Program-made: the position numbers and the translations under genes
In this document: piece by piece, positions 35,858-44,509 of the stretch
Layout: each line of letters starts with the position of its first letter
Numbering within the stretch: the stretch's first letter is position 1
The notes under the pieces: generated by a model
What the model saw: the letters and a program-made list of their open reading frames with translations, nothing else
Told to the model about the DNA's origin: nothing
Databases searched by the model: none
Origin: Microbispora catharanthi
GTDB taxonomy: Bacteria; Actinomycetota; Actinomycetes; Streptosporangiales; Streptosporangiaceae
NCBI RefSeq assembly: GCF_006334915.2
Contig: NZ_VDMA02000002.1
Coordinates: 1 to 64,000 of the forward strand
Direction: 5' to 3'
Length of the DNA stretch: 64,000 nucleotides

Positions 35858-36244
35858 TTGAATGGATATTCGAGGGCTTCGCTGCCCCGGAAGCTCGGTG
35901 TCAAGCCCGGCCACCGCGTGTTGCTGGTAAACGCTCCGCAAAATCTGACGATCGACGGCCACGACAAGGACGACGGAAGTCCCGAGCCGTATGACGTGAT
36001 CGTGATGTTCTGCCCCGACGAGGCCGCCCTGCGATCCGGCTTCCCCCGGGCGCGCGAGCGCCTGGCGCGCGACGGCGGCCTGTGGGTGGGCTGGCCCAAG
36101 AAGTCGAGCGGCGTCGCCACCGACCTGTCGGGCGATGTCGTCCGCGCCTTCGGGCTCGGCGAGGGCCTGGTGGACAACAAGGTCTGCGCCGTGGACGAGG
36201 TGTGGTCGGGGCTGCGCTTCGTCTACCGCCTCGCCGACCGGTGA
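35858..36244 (+). CDS. DUF3052 family protein
   Basis: 128 aa from TTG 35858. The family usually opens GYS-x-x-x-LPRKLGVKPG, which begins two codons later; a GTG at 35819 is the alternative. Motifs: LPRKLGVKPGHRVLLVNAP, VMFCPDEAAL, LWVGWPKKSSG, VDNKVCAVDEVWSGLRFVYR. Function unknown; found next to many different genes. Its stop overlaps the GTG of the first ABC permease (GTGA 36241-36244), so it is co-translated with the exporter operon. Upstream 35743-35857 has an imperfect GGTGTTAC/GTAACGCC inverted repeat. Confidence 0.82.
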   Translation: MNGYSRASLPRKLGVKPGHRVLLVNAPQNLTIDGHDKDDGSPEPYDVIVMFCPDEAALRSGFPRARERLARDGGLWVGWPKKSSGVATDLSGDVVRAFGLGEGLVDNKVCAVDEVWSGLRFVYRLADR

Positions 36245-37041
36245 TCCTCGGCCACGGCGCCGCCGTCTCCCTCTATCCGCGGCTGGCCTGGTACGGCTTC
36301 CGCAGGCACGCGACCTACTGGGCCGCCGCGCTGGCCGGGGCGTTCACCAACACCGTGTTCGGGGTGCTCCGCGCGTACGTGCTGATCGCGCTGTGGCAGG
36401 CCCGCCCCGGCCTCGGCGGCTACGACGTGGCGGGCGCGGTCACCTTCACGTTCCTCACGCAGGCGTTCATCGGCCCGATGCAGTTGTTCGGCGGCGGCCT
36501 GGACCTGCCGCAGCGGATCCGCACCGGCGACGTCGCGCTCGACCTGGTCCGCCCGGCGTCCCTCCAGCTGTGGTGCCTGTCGGAGGATCTGGGCCGGGCG
36601 GCGTACCTCTTCGTCGTCCGCGGCGGCCCGCCGACCCTCGTGGGCGCGCTGCTGTTCGGCATCGTCGCCCCGCACGCCCCGGCCGCGTTCCTCCTGAGCG
36701 TCGCCCTGGGCGTGGTCGTGAGCTTCGGGTGGCGCTACATCGTCGCGCTGGCCACGTGCTGGGTGATGGACGACCGAGGCCTCGGAGTGCTGTCGATGGT
36801 GCTCACGACGTTCTTCAGCGGGCTCATGCTGCCCCTGGCGATCTTTCCCGGATGGTTCGGCGAACTGGCCCGGGCGCTGCCGTGGTCGGCGATGGCGCAG
36901 GTGCCCGCCGACGTCTACCTCGGCACGGCCGACCCCGCCCGCGCCCTCGCCTTCCAGGCCCTGTGGGCCGCCGTCCTGCTGGCCCTCGGCGCGCTCATGA
37001 CCGGCGCCGCCCGGCGGAAGGTCGTGATCCAAGGTGGTTGA
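36241..37041 (+). CDS. ABC-2 family permease (first subunit)
   Basis: 266 aa from GTG 36241. Six hydrophobic segments and the ABC-2 family (PF06182-like) layout: LYPRLAWYGFRRHATYW start, RIRTGDVALDLVRPASLQLW cytoplasmic loop, LPLAIFPGWF near the end. Forms a heteromeric channel with the next gene, driven by the ATPase at 37840. GTGA overlap with DUF3052. Substrate unknown. Confidence 0.88.
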   Translation: MILGHGAAVSLYPRLAWYGFRRHATYWAAALAGAFTNTVFGVLRAYVLIALWQARPGLGGYDVAGAVTFTFLTQAFIGPMQLFGGGLDLPQRIRTGDVALDLVRPASLQLWCLSEDLGRAAYLFVVRGGPPTLVGALLFGIVAPHAPAAFLLSVALGVVVSFGWRYIVALATCWVMDDRGLGVLSMVLTTFFSGLMLPLAIFPGWFGELARALPWSAMAQVPADVYLGTADPARALAFQALWAAVLLALGALMTGAARRKVVIQGG

Positions 37042-37047
37042 GCGCCC

Positions 37048-37836
37048 GTGATCAGGACATACGCGCTGCTCGCCTGGACGTGGACGCGGGCGGCGGCGCA
37101 GTACCCGTTGTCGTTCGCACTCATGACGGCGGGCGGGCTGGTGGTCGGCGGCCTCGACATCGCGGTCATCTGGGTGATCTTCGCCAACACCGACGCGCTG
37201 GCCGGCTTCGGGCTGACCGAGGTCATGTTCCTGTACGGCGCGTCGCAACTGGCCTTCGCGCTCGCCGACATGCTGTTCGGCAACGTCGACAGGATCAGCC
37301 AGCACATCGGGGCCGGCACGCTCGACGTCATGCTGATCCGGCCCGTGTCGCCCTTCGTGCAGGTCGCGGCCGACCGGTTCACGCCGCACCGGATCGGCCG
37401 GTCGATCCAGGCCGGAGCCGTGCTGGCCGTGGGCCTGACGCGGCTGGACGTCCCCCTCGGCCGCGTCTGGATGGTGCCCGTCATGGTCGTCTCGGGCATC
37501 GTGATCTTCACGGCGCTCTTCACACTCGGCGGCGCGCTGCAGTTCCTGCTCACCGCCGCCCCCGAGGTGGCCAACGCCTTCACCTACGGCGGGGCGACGC
37601 TCACGCAGTATCCGCTGAGCGTCTACGACACCCGCGTCGTCCGGGGCCTGACCTTCGTGCTGCCCCTGGCGTTCGTCAACTGGCAGCCGGGCCTGTACGT
37701 GCTCGGCCGGCCCGACCCGCTCGGGCTGCCGTCCTGGACGGGCCTGCTGTCCCCCGCCGCCGCGCTCACGCTGGCCGCCGTCGCCGCGCTCGCCTGGCGT
37801 GCGGGGATCCGCCGCTACCGATCGACGGGGAGCTGA
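37048..37836 (+). CDS. ABC-2 family permease (second subunit)
   Basis: 262 aa from GTG 37048, 6 nt after the previous stop. Six hydrophobic segments; RISQHIGAGTLDVMLIRPVSP is the same cytoplasmic coupling loop as in the first permease (RIRTGDVALDLVRP). PLSVYDTRVVRGLTFVLPLAFV is characteristic of this permease pair. Partner of the flanking permease and ATPase. Confidence 0.88.
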   Translation: MIRTYALLAWTWTRAAAQYPLSFALMTAGGLVVGGLDIAVIWVIFANTDALAGFGLTEVMFLYGASQLAFALADMLFGNVDRISQHIGAGTLDVMLIRPVSPFVQVAADRFTPHRIGRSIQAGAVLAVGLTRLDVPLGRVWMVPVMVVSGIVIFTALFTLGGALQFLLTAAPEVANAFTYGGATLTQYPLSVYDTRVVRGLTFVLPLAFVNWQPGLYVLGRPDPLGLPSWTGLLSPAAALTLAAVAALAWRAGIRRYRSTGS

Positions 37837-37839
37837 CCA

Positions 37840-38646
37840 GTGATCGAGGCAGACGGGGTCGGGAGGACCTTCACGGTCCGCCGCCGGGTCGTGCACGCCG
37901 TGCGGGACCTGTCCTTCCGCGTCGCGGCCGGGGAGTTCGTCGCCTGCCTCGGCCCGAACGGCGCCGGCAAGTCCACCACGATCAAGATGCTGACCGGGAT
38001 CCTCACGCCCACGTCGGGCCGGATCAGGGTCGCCGGTCTCGATCCCTCCCGCCGACGTACGGCACTCGCCCGCAGGATCGGCGTCGTCTTCGGCCAGCGG
38101 ACGACACTGTGGTGGGACCTGCCGCTCCGGGACAGTTTGGAACTGGTCCGGCTCCTTTACAAAGTAGATCGCAAGGTGTTCCGCGAGCGGCTCGACGAGA
38201 TGTGCGACCTGCTCGACCTGGGCGGCTTCCTCGCGACGCCGGTGCGCCAGCTCAGCCTGGGTCAGCGGATGCGGGGCGACATCACCGCCGCCCTGCTGCA
38301 CGACCCCGCCGTGCTGGTGCTGGACGAGCCGACGATCGGGCTCGACGTCGTCAGCAAGGCGGAGGTGCGCGACTTCCTGCGGCGGCTGAACGCCGAACGC
38401 GGGACGACGGTGCTGCTGACCACCCACGACCTGGGCGACGTGGAACGACTGTGCCGCCGCGTGCTGCTGATCGACCACGGCCGGCTGGCCTTGGACGGCA
38501 CCCTGGACGACCTGCGGGCGACCGCGCCCGGCGTGACGTCGATCGAGGAGGTGGTGGCCGGGCTCTATCTCAGAAGCCGAACGACTCCTCGTACTCCTCC
38601 TCCTGCTCCTCGTCCGGCTCCGGACGGGCCCAGCGGGAGGGCATGA
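37840..38646 (+). CDS. ABC transporter ATP-binding protein of the ABC-2 pair
   Basis: 268 aa, 3 nt after the permease stop. Walker A GPNGAGKSTT (about 39-48), GVVFGQRTTLWWDLPLRDS (Q-loop region typical for this subfamily), signature LSLGQRMR, Walker B VLVLDEPTIGLD, switch LTTHDLGDV. The last ~25 residues are Pro/Arg-rich and lie antisense to the convergent membrane-protein gene (77-nt overlap), so the native end may be nearer residue 245. Confidence 0.92.
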   Translation: MIEADGVGRTFTVRRRVVHAVRDLSFRVAAGEFVACLGPNGAGKSTTIKMLTGILTPTSGRIRVAGLDPSRRRTALARRIGVVFGQRTTLWWDLPLRDSLELVRLLYKVDRKVFRERLDEMCDLLDLGGFLATPVRQLSLGQRMRGDITAALLHDPAVLVLDEPTIGLDVVSKAEVRDFLRRLNAERGTTVLLTTHDLGDVERLCRRVLLIDHGRLALDGTLDDLRATAPGVTSIEEVVAGLYLRSRTTPRTPPPAPRPAPDGPSGRA

Positions 38647-39046
38647 GCACCGGGAGGAACAGCGCGACGCCGAGCAGGCCGTACACGCCGGTGGACAGCA
38701 GCGTGAGCATGCCCCGGCCGGCCTGCAGCAGTTCGGCCTGCACGGACGGCCCGGTGGGCACGAGGCTCGCGGCGCGCGACACGTCGAGGACGTAGACCAC
38801 GGTCCAGGCCAGCAGCGCCATCGACGGGACGAACGTCGCCAGCGGGGACACCCGGCCGACCAGCACCAGCCCGAGCAGCAGGCCCACGACGGCCATCACG
38901 CCGAGGGCGATCAGCATCCGCGTGTCCTTGGCCGGGTCGACGCTCTGTGCCGCTCCCCGGACCGCCTCCTGGGATGCCCATCCACCACCGAGGAGAAGAG
39001 CCGCCGCGACGACAACGCCCAGGAGCAGCCCGAAGAAGTGCCGCAT
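38570..39046 (-). CDS. Membrane protein with acidic C-terminus
   Basis: 158 aa from ATG 39044-39046 (AAGG at proper spacing; a GTG at 39052 is too close to it). Four hydrophobic segments at about 5-24, 43-62, 70-86 and 110-132. Ends in a strongly acidic tail (EPDEEQEEEYEESFGF). Not recognised. Located 64 nt downstream of the ABC permease on the same strand, so it may belong to that operon. Confidence 0.65.
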   Translation of the reverse strand: MRHFFGLLLGVVVAAALLLGGGWASQEAVRGAAQSVDPAKDTRMLIALGVMAVVGLLLGLVLVGRVSPLATFVPSMALLAWTVVYVLDVSRAASLVPTGPSVQAELLQAGRGMLTLLSTGVYGLLGVALFLPVLMPSRWARPEPDEEQEEEYEESFGF

Positions 39047-39110
39047 GAACACCGCCTTGGGTGAGAGGTCCGCGGCAACACTAGCGACAAAGGACGGTAA
39101 AGGGCAGCAC

Positions 39111-40064
39111 TTACGCCGTGATGTCCTTACTCGTGAAGCGCGACCAGGCGAGGGAGCCGAAAACCAGGACGTACGCGGCGAAGGCGAGCAGCCCCTGCCC
39201 CATCTGGTCGAACGCCACCGGCGCCCGCAGCGCCCCGTCGAACGCGCCCCACCACGAGGTCAGCAGGACCGGCCGTACGGCCGCCACCTGCGGGATCGCG
39301 CTCAGGACCTGGCTGACCACCACCAGCACCACGCTCGTGGCCACCGCCCCGATCGGCGCCTCGGTCAGCGTGGAGACGGCGAGGGCCACCGCGCCGAGCG
39401 CGGCCATCCCCGCGGCGGTGTACAGGACGACCACCCCGACGCGCAGCAGGGCGTCGGCCGCCGGGATCGTCGTGCCGGACAACAGCGTCACCGGCCCGAC
39501 GGGGAACAGCACCAGCCCGGCCACCAGCGCCGACAACGCCACCAGCGCGCACGCCGCGAGGCAGAAGACCACGACGTTGGCGTACTTCACCAGCAGCAGC
39601 CTGGTCCGGCCCGCCGGGGCGACGAGCAGGTAGCGCAGCGTGCCCTGGGCCGCCTCGCCGGCGATCGCGTCGCCCGCCACGACCGCAACGGTCAGCGGCA
39701 GCACGATCGGCATCATGACGGCGAACGCGGCGAAGGTCAGCATCAGGCCGTTGCCCGCGATCTGGCTGAGCAGCGAGCCGCCCGAGTCGGCGCCCGACGC
39801 GACCCGCACCGCGACGCCGACCAGCACCGGCACGACCGCGAGCACCCCGAGCATCGCGAGATTGCGCGGGCGGCGGAACGTCAGCCCGATCTCGGAGGCC
39901 AGCAGCCGCGTCAGGTGCCGCAGGTGGCTCGGGGCGGGCCCGGTGGCGCGGTCGGACGGCCGCTCCTCCCGTGGCGCCGTCCGCGCCTCCGCCCGCCGCG
40001 ACGGCGGGGCCTCCTCCCCCGGCCGGGCCTCGGACACGGCTGCCGCTTTCTCACGCACCGACAT
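39111..40064 (-). CDS. ABC transporter permease
   Basis: 317 aa. The first ~50 residues are charged and Pro/Arg rich, then six hydrophobic segments with the ABC-2 coupling motif AGEAAQGTLRYLLVAPAGR (about residues 137-155). Start overlaps the ATPase gene end by 14 nt. Works with the ATPase at 40051 in the LolA-like/ATPase/permease operon. Confidence 0.88.
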   Translation of the reverse strand: MSVREKAAAVSEARPGEEAPPSRRAEARTAPREERPSDRATGPAPSHLRHLTRLLASEIGLTFRRPRNLAMLGVLAVVPVLVGVAVRVASGADSGGSLLSQIAGNGLMLTFAAFAVMMPIVLPLTVAVVAGDAIAGEAAQGTLRYLLVAPAGRTRLLLVKYANVVVFCLAACALVALSALVAGLVLFPVGPVTLLSGTTIPAADALLRVGVVVLYTAAGMAALGAVALAVSTLTEAPIGAVATSVVLVVVSQVLSAIPQVAAVRPVLLTSWWGAFDGALRAPVAFDQMGQGLLAFAAYVLVFGSLAWSRFTSKDITA

Positions 40065-41115
40065 CGAACCCCTCCCCCGTCAAACCGACGAAGACCTCCT
40101 CGAGCGTGGGGCGCTCCACGCCGAACCTACGCACGGCCACGCCCTCGCCGACGAGCAGCGCGCAGATCTCTTCCGGCGCCCGGGCGCCGACGACCGCCGT
40201 GACCTCGTCGTCCGCGGTCCGCACGTCGCCGAGCCCGGCCCGGGCCAGCACGGCCGCCGCCGCGCCGGCGTCCGGCGTCTCCACCCGCAGGCGCGGCTCC
40301 TCACCCGAGGCGCGCAGCGCGGCGATCGGGCCCTGGGCGACGAGGCTGCCGGTGCGCATGACTCCCACGTGGGTGCACATCTGCTCGACCTCGCTCAGCA
40401 GGTGGGAGGAGACGAAGACGGTCGTGCCGTCCTCGGCGATCCTCCTGATCAGCGTGCGGACCTCCCGGGTGCCCTGCGGGTCGAGGCCGTTGGTCGGCTC
40501 GTCCAGCACGAGCAGTTCCCTCGAAACCAGCAGCGCGGCCGCGATGGCCAGGCGCTGGCGCATGCCGAGCGAGTAGTTGCGGTAGCGCTTGCCCGCCGCC
40601 GCCGTCAGCCCGACCCGCTCCAGCGCCGCGCCGATCCTGGCCTGCGCCGTACGCGCGTCGGCCGACGGGTCGGCCGCGTCGAGGCGGCGCAGGTTGGCCT
40701 CACCCGACAGGTACGGATAGAAGGCCGGCCCCTCGACCACCGCGCCGACGCGCGGCAGCGCCCGGGCCAGTCCGGCGGGCATGGGCGTCCCGAGCAGCGA
40801 CCACGTGCCCGAGGTCGGGGCGACCAGGCCGAGCAGCATGCGGATCGTCGTGGTCTTGCCCGAGCCGTTGGGGCCGAGGAAGCCGAAGACCGATCCGCGC
40901 GGCACGGCCAGGTCGACGGCGTCGACGGCCACCTGGCCGCCGCGGAAGCGCTTGGTGAGACCGGAAGTGACGATGGCGTGCGCGCCGGCGCCCTCGGGGG
41001 AGGGCGGGGGCGCCCCGGTGTCTTCCCGTGGCGCCCCCGCGCGCGTGCCCACCGTCACCGCGTCCACCGCGTCCACCGCGACCCCCGCTTGTCCGCGGTG
41101 CGTGGGCTCGGTCAT
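40051..41115 (-). CDS. ABC transporter ATP-binding protein
   Basis: 354 aa from ATG 41113-41115, overlapping the LolA-like stop (ATGA). N-terminal ~45 residues are low complexity. Walker A GPNGSGKTTT, signature YSLGMRQRLAI, Walker B LLVLDEPTNGLD, switch VSSHLLSEV, followed by a ~90-residue C-terminal domain of the CcmA/DrrA type. Energises the permease at 39111. Confidence 0.93.
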   Translation of the reverse strand: MTEPTHRGQAGVAVDAVDAVTVGTRAGAPREDTGAPPPSPEGAGAHAIVTSGLTKRFRGGQVAVDAVDLAVPRGSVFGFLGPNGSGKTTTIRMLLGLVAPTSGTWSLLGTPMPAGLARALPRVGAVVEGPAFYPYLSGEANLRRLDAADPSADARTAQARIGAALERVGLTAAAGKRYRNYSLGMRQRLAIAAALLVSRELLVLDEPTNGLDPQGTREVRTLIRRIAEDGTTVFVSSHLLSEVEQMCTHVGVMRTGSLVAQGPIAALRASGEEPRLRVETPDAGAAAAVLARAGLGDVRTADDEVTAVVGARAPEEICALLVGEGVAVRRFGVERPTLEEVFVGLTGEGFDVGA

Positions 41116-42290
41116 TCCTTCACACCGGCTGCGCGGTAGAGGGCCTCCGGGGTCACGGCGCCGGCGAGCAGGCGGCCGTCGTCGGTGATCAGGATCGACA
41201 CCACCTTCGTGCGCAGCAGCCGGCCGCTGCCCCACTGTCCGCTGACAGGGGTGGCCGCCCCCTTCAGACCGTCGAGCAGCGCGGCCACGTCCATGCCGTC
41301 ACGCCCCTTCCCGTCCTGCTTCTGGGCGGGAACGTCGGGCAGGGAGGTGACGAGCACGCTGTCCCAGCCGGAGCCGACGACGCGGCCGCGGTCGTGCGCC
41401 TCGGCGGCCGCCTCCGGCCGGTGGCCGGCCGGAGGCGTGGCCGTCCCCTGCTCGACCTTCGCGCCGGCCGGCGGCGTGAAGGAGAAGTTCTCCGGCGCGG
41501 GAGCGGTGAACGACAGCGACTCGAAGCCGACCTCGAAGGCCGGCTCGGCCGCCCCCTTGGTGTACACCTGGACGCGCAGCGGCATCAGCTTCTCGCCGTC
41601 GAGCGCCACCCGCACGTCCTTGATCAGCGAGTCGGCCGACTTGGGCGTCAGCACGATCTGGTAGGCCGCGCGGCCCGCGACCGTGACGACGTCACCGACG
41701 CTGATCGCGGTGTCGGTCCCGGCCGCCTCCAGCGCCTGCCGCGCGGCCTGCTCCGGCGTCGCGAACGGCGACGCGAACGGCGACGCGGCTCCGGACCGCG
41801 GCGGGAAGGCTCCGTGGGGCCCGCCGTGGGGCCCGCCGCGGAAGGCCGCCGGGGCGGTGAGACGGGTCGCCTTGTTGGCGGCGCTGTCCCACAGCCACAC
41901 CGTGTCGCCGTCGGCGACGACGTCGGTCTCGCTCATCTCCCCCGGCAGCATGAGGCGGAACCGGTCCTCCCCCGCGTACCAGATCTTGAGCTGGTGCGAC
42001 CCCGACAGCAGCGACGCCGCCGAGGCCCCGGACCCCGGCGCCCCGGACAGGCCCGGCAGCGCGGGCAGGCCGAGCGACGCCGTCTCGACGATCGTGCCGG
42101 ACATCGGCGGCATCCGGCCGCTCTCCCAGGTGCGCGCGACATCGGCCAGCAACTGCTCCGCCGTACGGTCCGGCAGGGACGGGTCGCTGCGCACCGCCGC
42201 GATCACCGGTCCCGTCCCCACGGCGGCCGCAACCACGGCCACCGCCGCCACCGGCACTCCCCACCTCACGGCGCGGGCTCTCTTCGCCAT
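41112..42290 (-). CDS. LolA-like (outer-membrane-lipoprotein-sorting-type) secreted/anchored protein
   Basis: 392 aa from ATG 42288-42290 (GGGAG upstream). Signal anchor about residues 9-31. The core follows the LolA/RseB half-barrel pattern: SLPDRTAEQLLADVARTWESG, then HQLKIWYAGEDRFRLMLPG, DTVWLWDSAANKATRL, and VEVGFESLSF-like strands, ending SILITDDGRLLAGAVTPEALY. Contains short duplications (GGPHGGPHG, SPFASPFA). Such proteins bind lipids or lipoproteins on the outer face of the membrane. Operon with an ABC exporter and divergent from a two-component system, so a sensor-effector module is likely. Confidence 0.85.
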   Translation of the reverse strand: MAKRARAVRWGVPVAAVAVVAAAVGTGPVIAAVRSDPSLPDRTAEQLLADVARTWESGRMPPMSGTIVETASLGLPALPGLSGAPGSGASAASLLSGSHQLKIWYAGEDRFRLMLPGEMSETDVVADGDTVWLWDSAANKATRLTAPAAFRGGPHGGPHGAFPPRSGAASPFASPFATPEQAARQALEAAGTDTAISVGDVVTVAGRAAYQIVLTPKSADSLIKDVRVALDGEKLMPLRVQVYTKGAAEPAFEVGFESLSFTAPAPENFSFTPPAGAKVEQGTATPPAGHRPEAAAEAHDRGRVVGSGWDSVLVTSLPDVPAQKQDGKGRDGMDVAALLDGLKGAATPVSGQWGSGRLLRTKVVSILITDDGRLLAGAVTPEALYRAAGVKE

Positions 42291-42367
42291 TTCACATCTC
42301 CCACTATGGGCGGAAAACCTGACGACCCGAGACTGCCGGGACGTTCCTGTGCCGACGCTGAGACGGG

Positions 42368-42383
42368 CTGAGAGGGCTCTCAG
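42368..42383. promoter_or_regulatory. Palindrome between the LolA-like operon and the response regulator gene
   Basis: CTGAGAG-GG-CTCTCAG, perfect 7-2-7 palindrome in the 136-nt divergent gap, 44 nt before the regulator start. Candidate shared operator for both transcripts. Confidence 0.55.
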
Positions 42384-42426
42384 GCTCACCTGCACCCACA
42401 CCTCCGGAAGGGTCCACACTGGGGCA

Positions 42427-43101
42427 ATGCGGGTTCTGGTGGTGGAGGACGAGCGGCGGATGGCGGCGGCGCTGCGCCGCGGGCTGCAGGCGGAGGGCTT
42501 CGCCGTCGACCTGGCGCACGACGGGAACGAGGGCCTGCACCTGGCCCGCGTCGGCGACTACGACGTGGTCGTGCTCGACATCATGCTGCCCGGCATGTCC
42601 GGCTACAACGTGTGCAAGCAGTTGCGCGCGGAGGAGAACTGGGTGCCGATCCTCATGCTGTCGGCCAAGGACGGCGAGTACGACATGGCCGACGGGCTCG
42701 ACCTCGGCGCCGACGACTACCTCACCAAGCCGTTCTCGTACGTGGTGCTGGTGGCCCGGCTCCGGGCGCTGCTGCGCCGGGGCGGCGGCCGCAGGCCCGC
42801 CGTGCTGAGCGCGGGCGACCTGTCGCTCGACCCCGCGGCGCGGGTGGTCACGCGGGGCGAGGCGCCGGTCGAGCTGACGCCCAGGGAGTTCGCCCTGCTC
42901 GAGTACCTCATGCGCCGGCCGGGCGAGGTGGTCTCGAAGCCGGAGATCCTGGAGCACGTGTGGGACACCTACGACACCGATCCGAACGTGGTCGAGGTGT
43001 ACGTCGGGTATCTCCGCAGGAAGATCGACACGCCCTTCGGCCGCGCCGCCCTGCAGACCGTGCGCGGGGCCGGCTACCGGCTCGCGAGCGACGGCGGCTG
43101 A
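42427..43101 (+). CDS. OmpR-family response regulator
   Basis: 224 aa. Receiver with Glu7/Asp8 (VVEDE), phospho-acceptor Asp51 in VVLDIMLPGMSG, Ser in LMLSAKDGE, Lys in YLTKPFSYV. C-terminal winged helix: ELTPREFALLEYLMRRPGEV and LQTVRGAGYRLAS. Followed 2 nt later by its kinase. Divergent from the LolA-like/ABC operon, which it probably controls. Confidence 0.95.
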   Translation: MRVLVVEDERRMAAALRRGLQAEGFAVDLAHDGNEGLHLARVGDYDVVVLDIMLPGMSGYNVCKQLRAEENWVPILMLSAKDGEYDMADGLDLGADDYLTKPFSYVVLVARLRALLRRGGGRRPAVLSAGDLSLDPAARVVTRGEAPVELTPREFALLEYLMRRPGEVVSKPEILEHVWDTYDTDPNVVEVYVGYLRRKIDTPFGRAALQTVRGAGYRLASDGG

Positions 43102-43103
43102 GC

Positions 43104-44501
43104 GTGTCCGAATCCCCTGGGCCGAAATCACCCGCATCAGGTCTGGCCGTGCTCGCGCGCCCGGTGACGTGGTGGCGGCGGCAGAGCCTGCGGTTCCGGG
43201 TCACCGCGGCGGCGACGGCCGTGCTGGCGCTCGCCCTCGCCGTGTCGGCGTACGTGTTCGTCGCGGTGCTCGGCGAGGCGCTCGTCCGCGGCATCGACGA
43301 CCAGGTCTACCAGCGGGGACGTGAGATCGTCGCGCTGTCCGACGCGAACCGGCTGTCCGATCCCGTGGTCTCGGTGGACAACACGATCGTGCAGGTGCTC
43401 GACCGGGACGGGCGGATCGTCGACGCCACCCCGAACACCGACCGCCTGGTTCCCCTGCTGCCCGCGGGGGCGCGGGAGGCCGCCGTACGCACCGGTGCGC
43501 CCCGTTTCCTGGACGGCCGGCCGTACGCCCTGCCGGGGCCGCTGCGGGTGCGGGCGCTGAGCGCGGACCGCGGCGTGACGGTGATCGTGGCGCGGTCGTT
43601 CGGCGAGGTGGAGAGCAGCCTGGTGACCATCGGGCACGTGCTGATCGCGGGCATGCCGCTCCTGCTCGCGCTGCTGGCGGCGGTCTCGTGGCTGGTCGTC
43701 GGGCGCACGCTGCGGCCGATCGCGCTGCTGCGGCGGGGCGCGGCCGAGGTGGGCGCCACGGCGCGGTCGCGGCGGCTGCCGGTGCCCGAGGCGCGCGACG
43801 AGGTGCACGCGCTCGCCACGACCCTCAACGACATGCTCGGGCGGCTGGAGGAGGCCGACGCGCGCCAGCGGGCGCTGGTCTCCGACGCGGCGCACGAGTT
43901 GCGCAGCCCGCTCGCGAGCATCCGGCTCCAGCTGGAGGTCGCGCTCAGCCACCCGGAGGGGCAGGACTGGAAGGAGACGGCCGAGGGGGTGCTCGAGGAC
44001 ACCCTCCGGCTGTCCCGCCTCGCCGAGGACCTGCTCGCGCTCGCCCGGCTCGACGAGGGCCGCCTGGGCCGGCGGGAACCGGTCGACCTGGCCGAGATGG
44101 CCCGCCGTACGGCCGAGCGATACGGCCTCGGCCTCGACCTCGCGCCCGGTGCGTCTCCCGTCGTACTGGGCGACGCGCTGGACCTGCGGCGGGTGCTCGC
44201 CAACCTGGTCGACAACGCCCTGCGGCACGCGGCGTCTGCGGTCCGGATCGGCGTACGCGCCGAGGGGAGCGTCGCCGAGCTCACCGTCACCGACGACGGG
44301 CCGGGTATCCCGCCCGAGGAGCGGGAGCGGGTCTTCGACCGGTTCACCCGGCTCGACGACGCCCGCAGCCGCGACGACGGCGGCGCCGGGCTCGGTCTCG
44401 CGATCGTGCGCACCACGGTCGAGGCCCACGGCGGTACGGTCCACCTGGAGGACGCCTCCCCCGGACTGCGCGCCGTCGTCCGGCTCCCCCTGGCACGTTG
44501 A
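43104..44501 (+). CDS. Two-component sensor histidine kinase
   Basis: 465 aa from GTG 43104. TM1 about residues 33-55, extracytoplasmic sensor ~120 residues, TM2 about 178-200, HAMP, H-box LVSDAAHELRSPLASIR, N-box VLANLVDNALRHA, G-boxes VTDDGPGIPPEER and GAGLGLAIVRTTVEAHGG. Paired with the response regulator just upstream. The AGGAG for the downstream PLP-enzyme gene overlaps its stop, so all three may share a transcript. Confidence 0.95.
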   Translation: MSESPGPKSPASGLAVLARPVTWWRRQSLRFRVTAAATAVLALALAVSAYVFVAVLGEALVRGIDDQVYQRGREIVALSDANRLSDPVVSVDNTIVQVLDRDGRIVDATPNTDRLVPLLPAGAREAAVRTGAPRFLDGRPYALPGPLRVRALSADRGVTVIVARSFGEVESSLVTIGHVLIAGMPLLLALLAAVSWLVVGRTLRPIALLRRGAAEVGATARSRRLPVPEARDEVHALATTLNDMLGRLEEADARQRALVSDAAHELRSPLASIRLQLEVALSHPEGQDWKETAEGVLEDTLRLSRLAEDLLALARLDEGRLGRREPVDLAEMARRTAERYGLGLDLAPGASPVVLGDALDLRRVLANLVDNALRHAASAVRIGVRAEGSVAELTVTDDGPGIPPEERERVFDRFTRLDDARSRDDGGAGLGLAIVRTTVEAHGGTVHLEDASPGLRAVVRLPLAR

Positions 44502-44509
44502 GGAGTTTC

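Noticed and set aside
36223-38478. 751-codon minus-strand frame opposite the ABC-2 exporter operon
   Set aside because: Low-complexity antisense translation of three well-supported genes.
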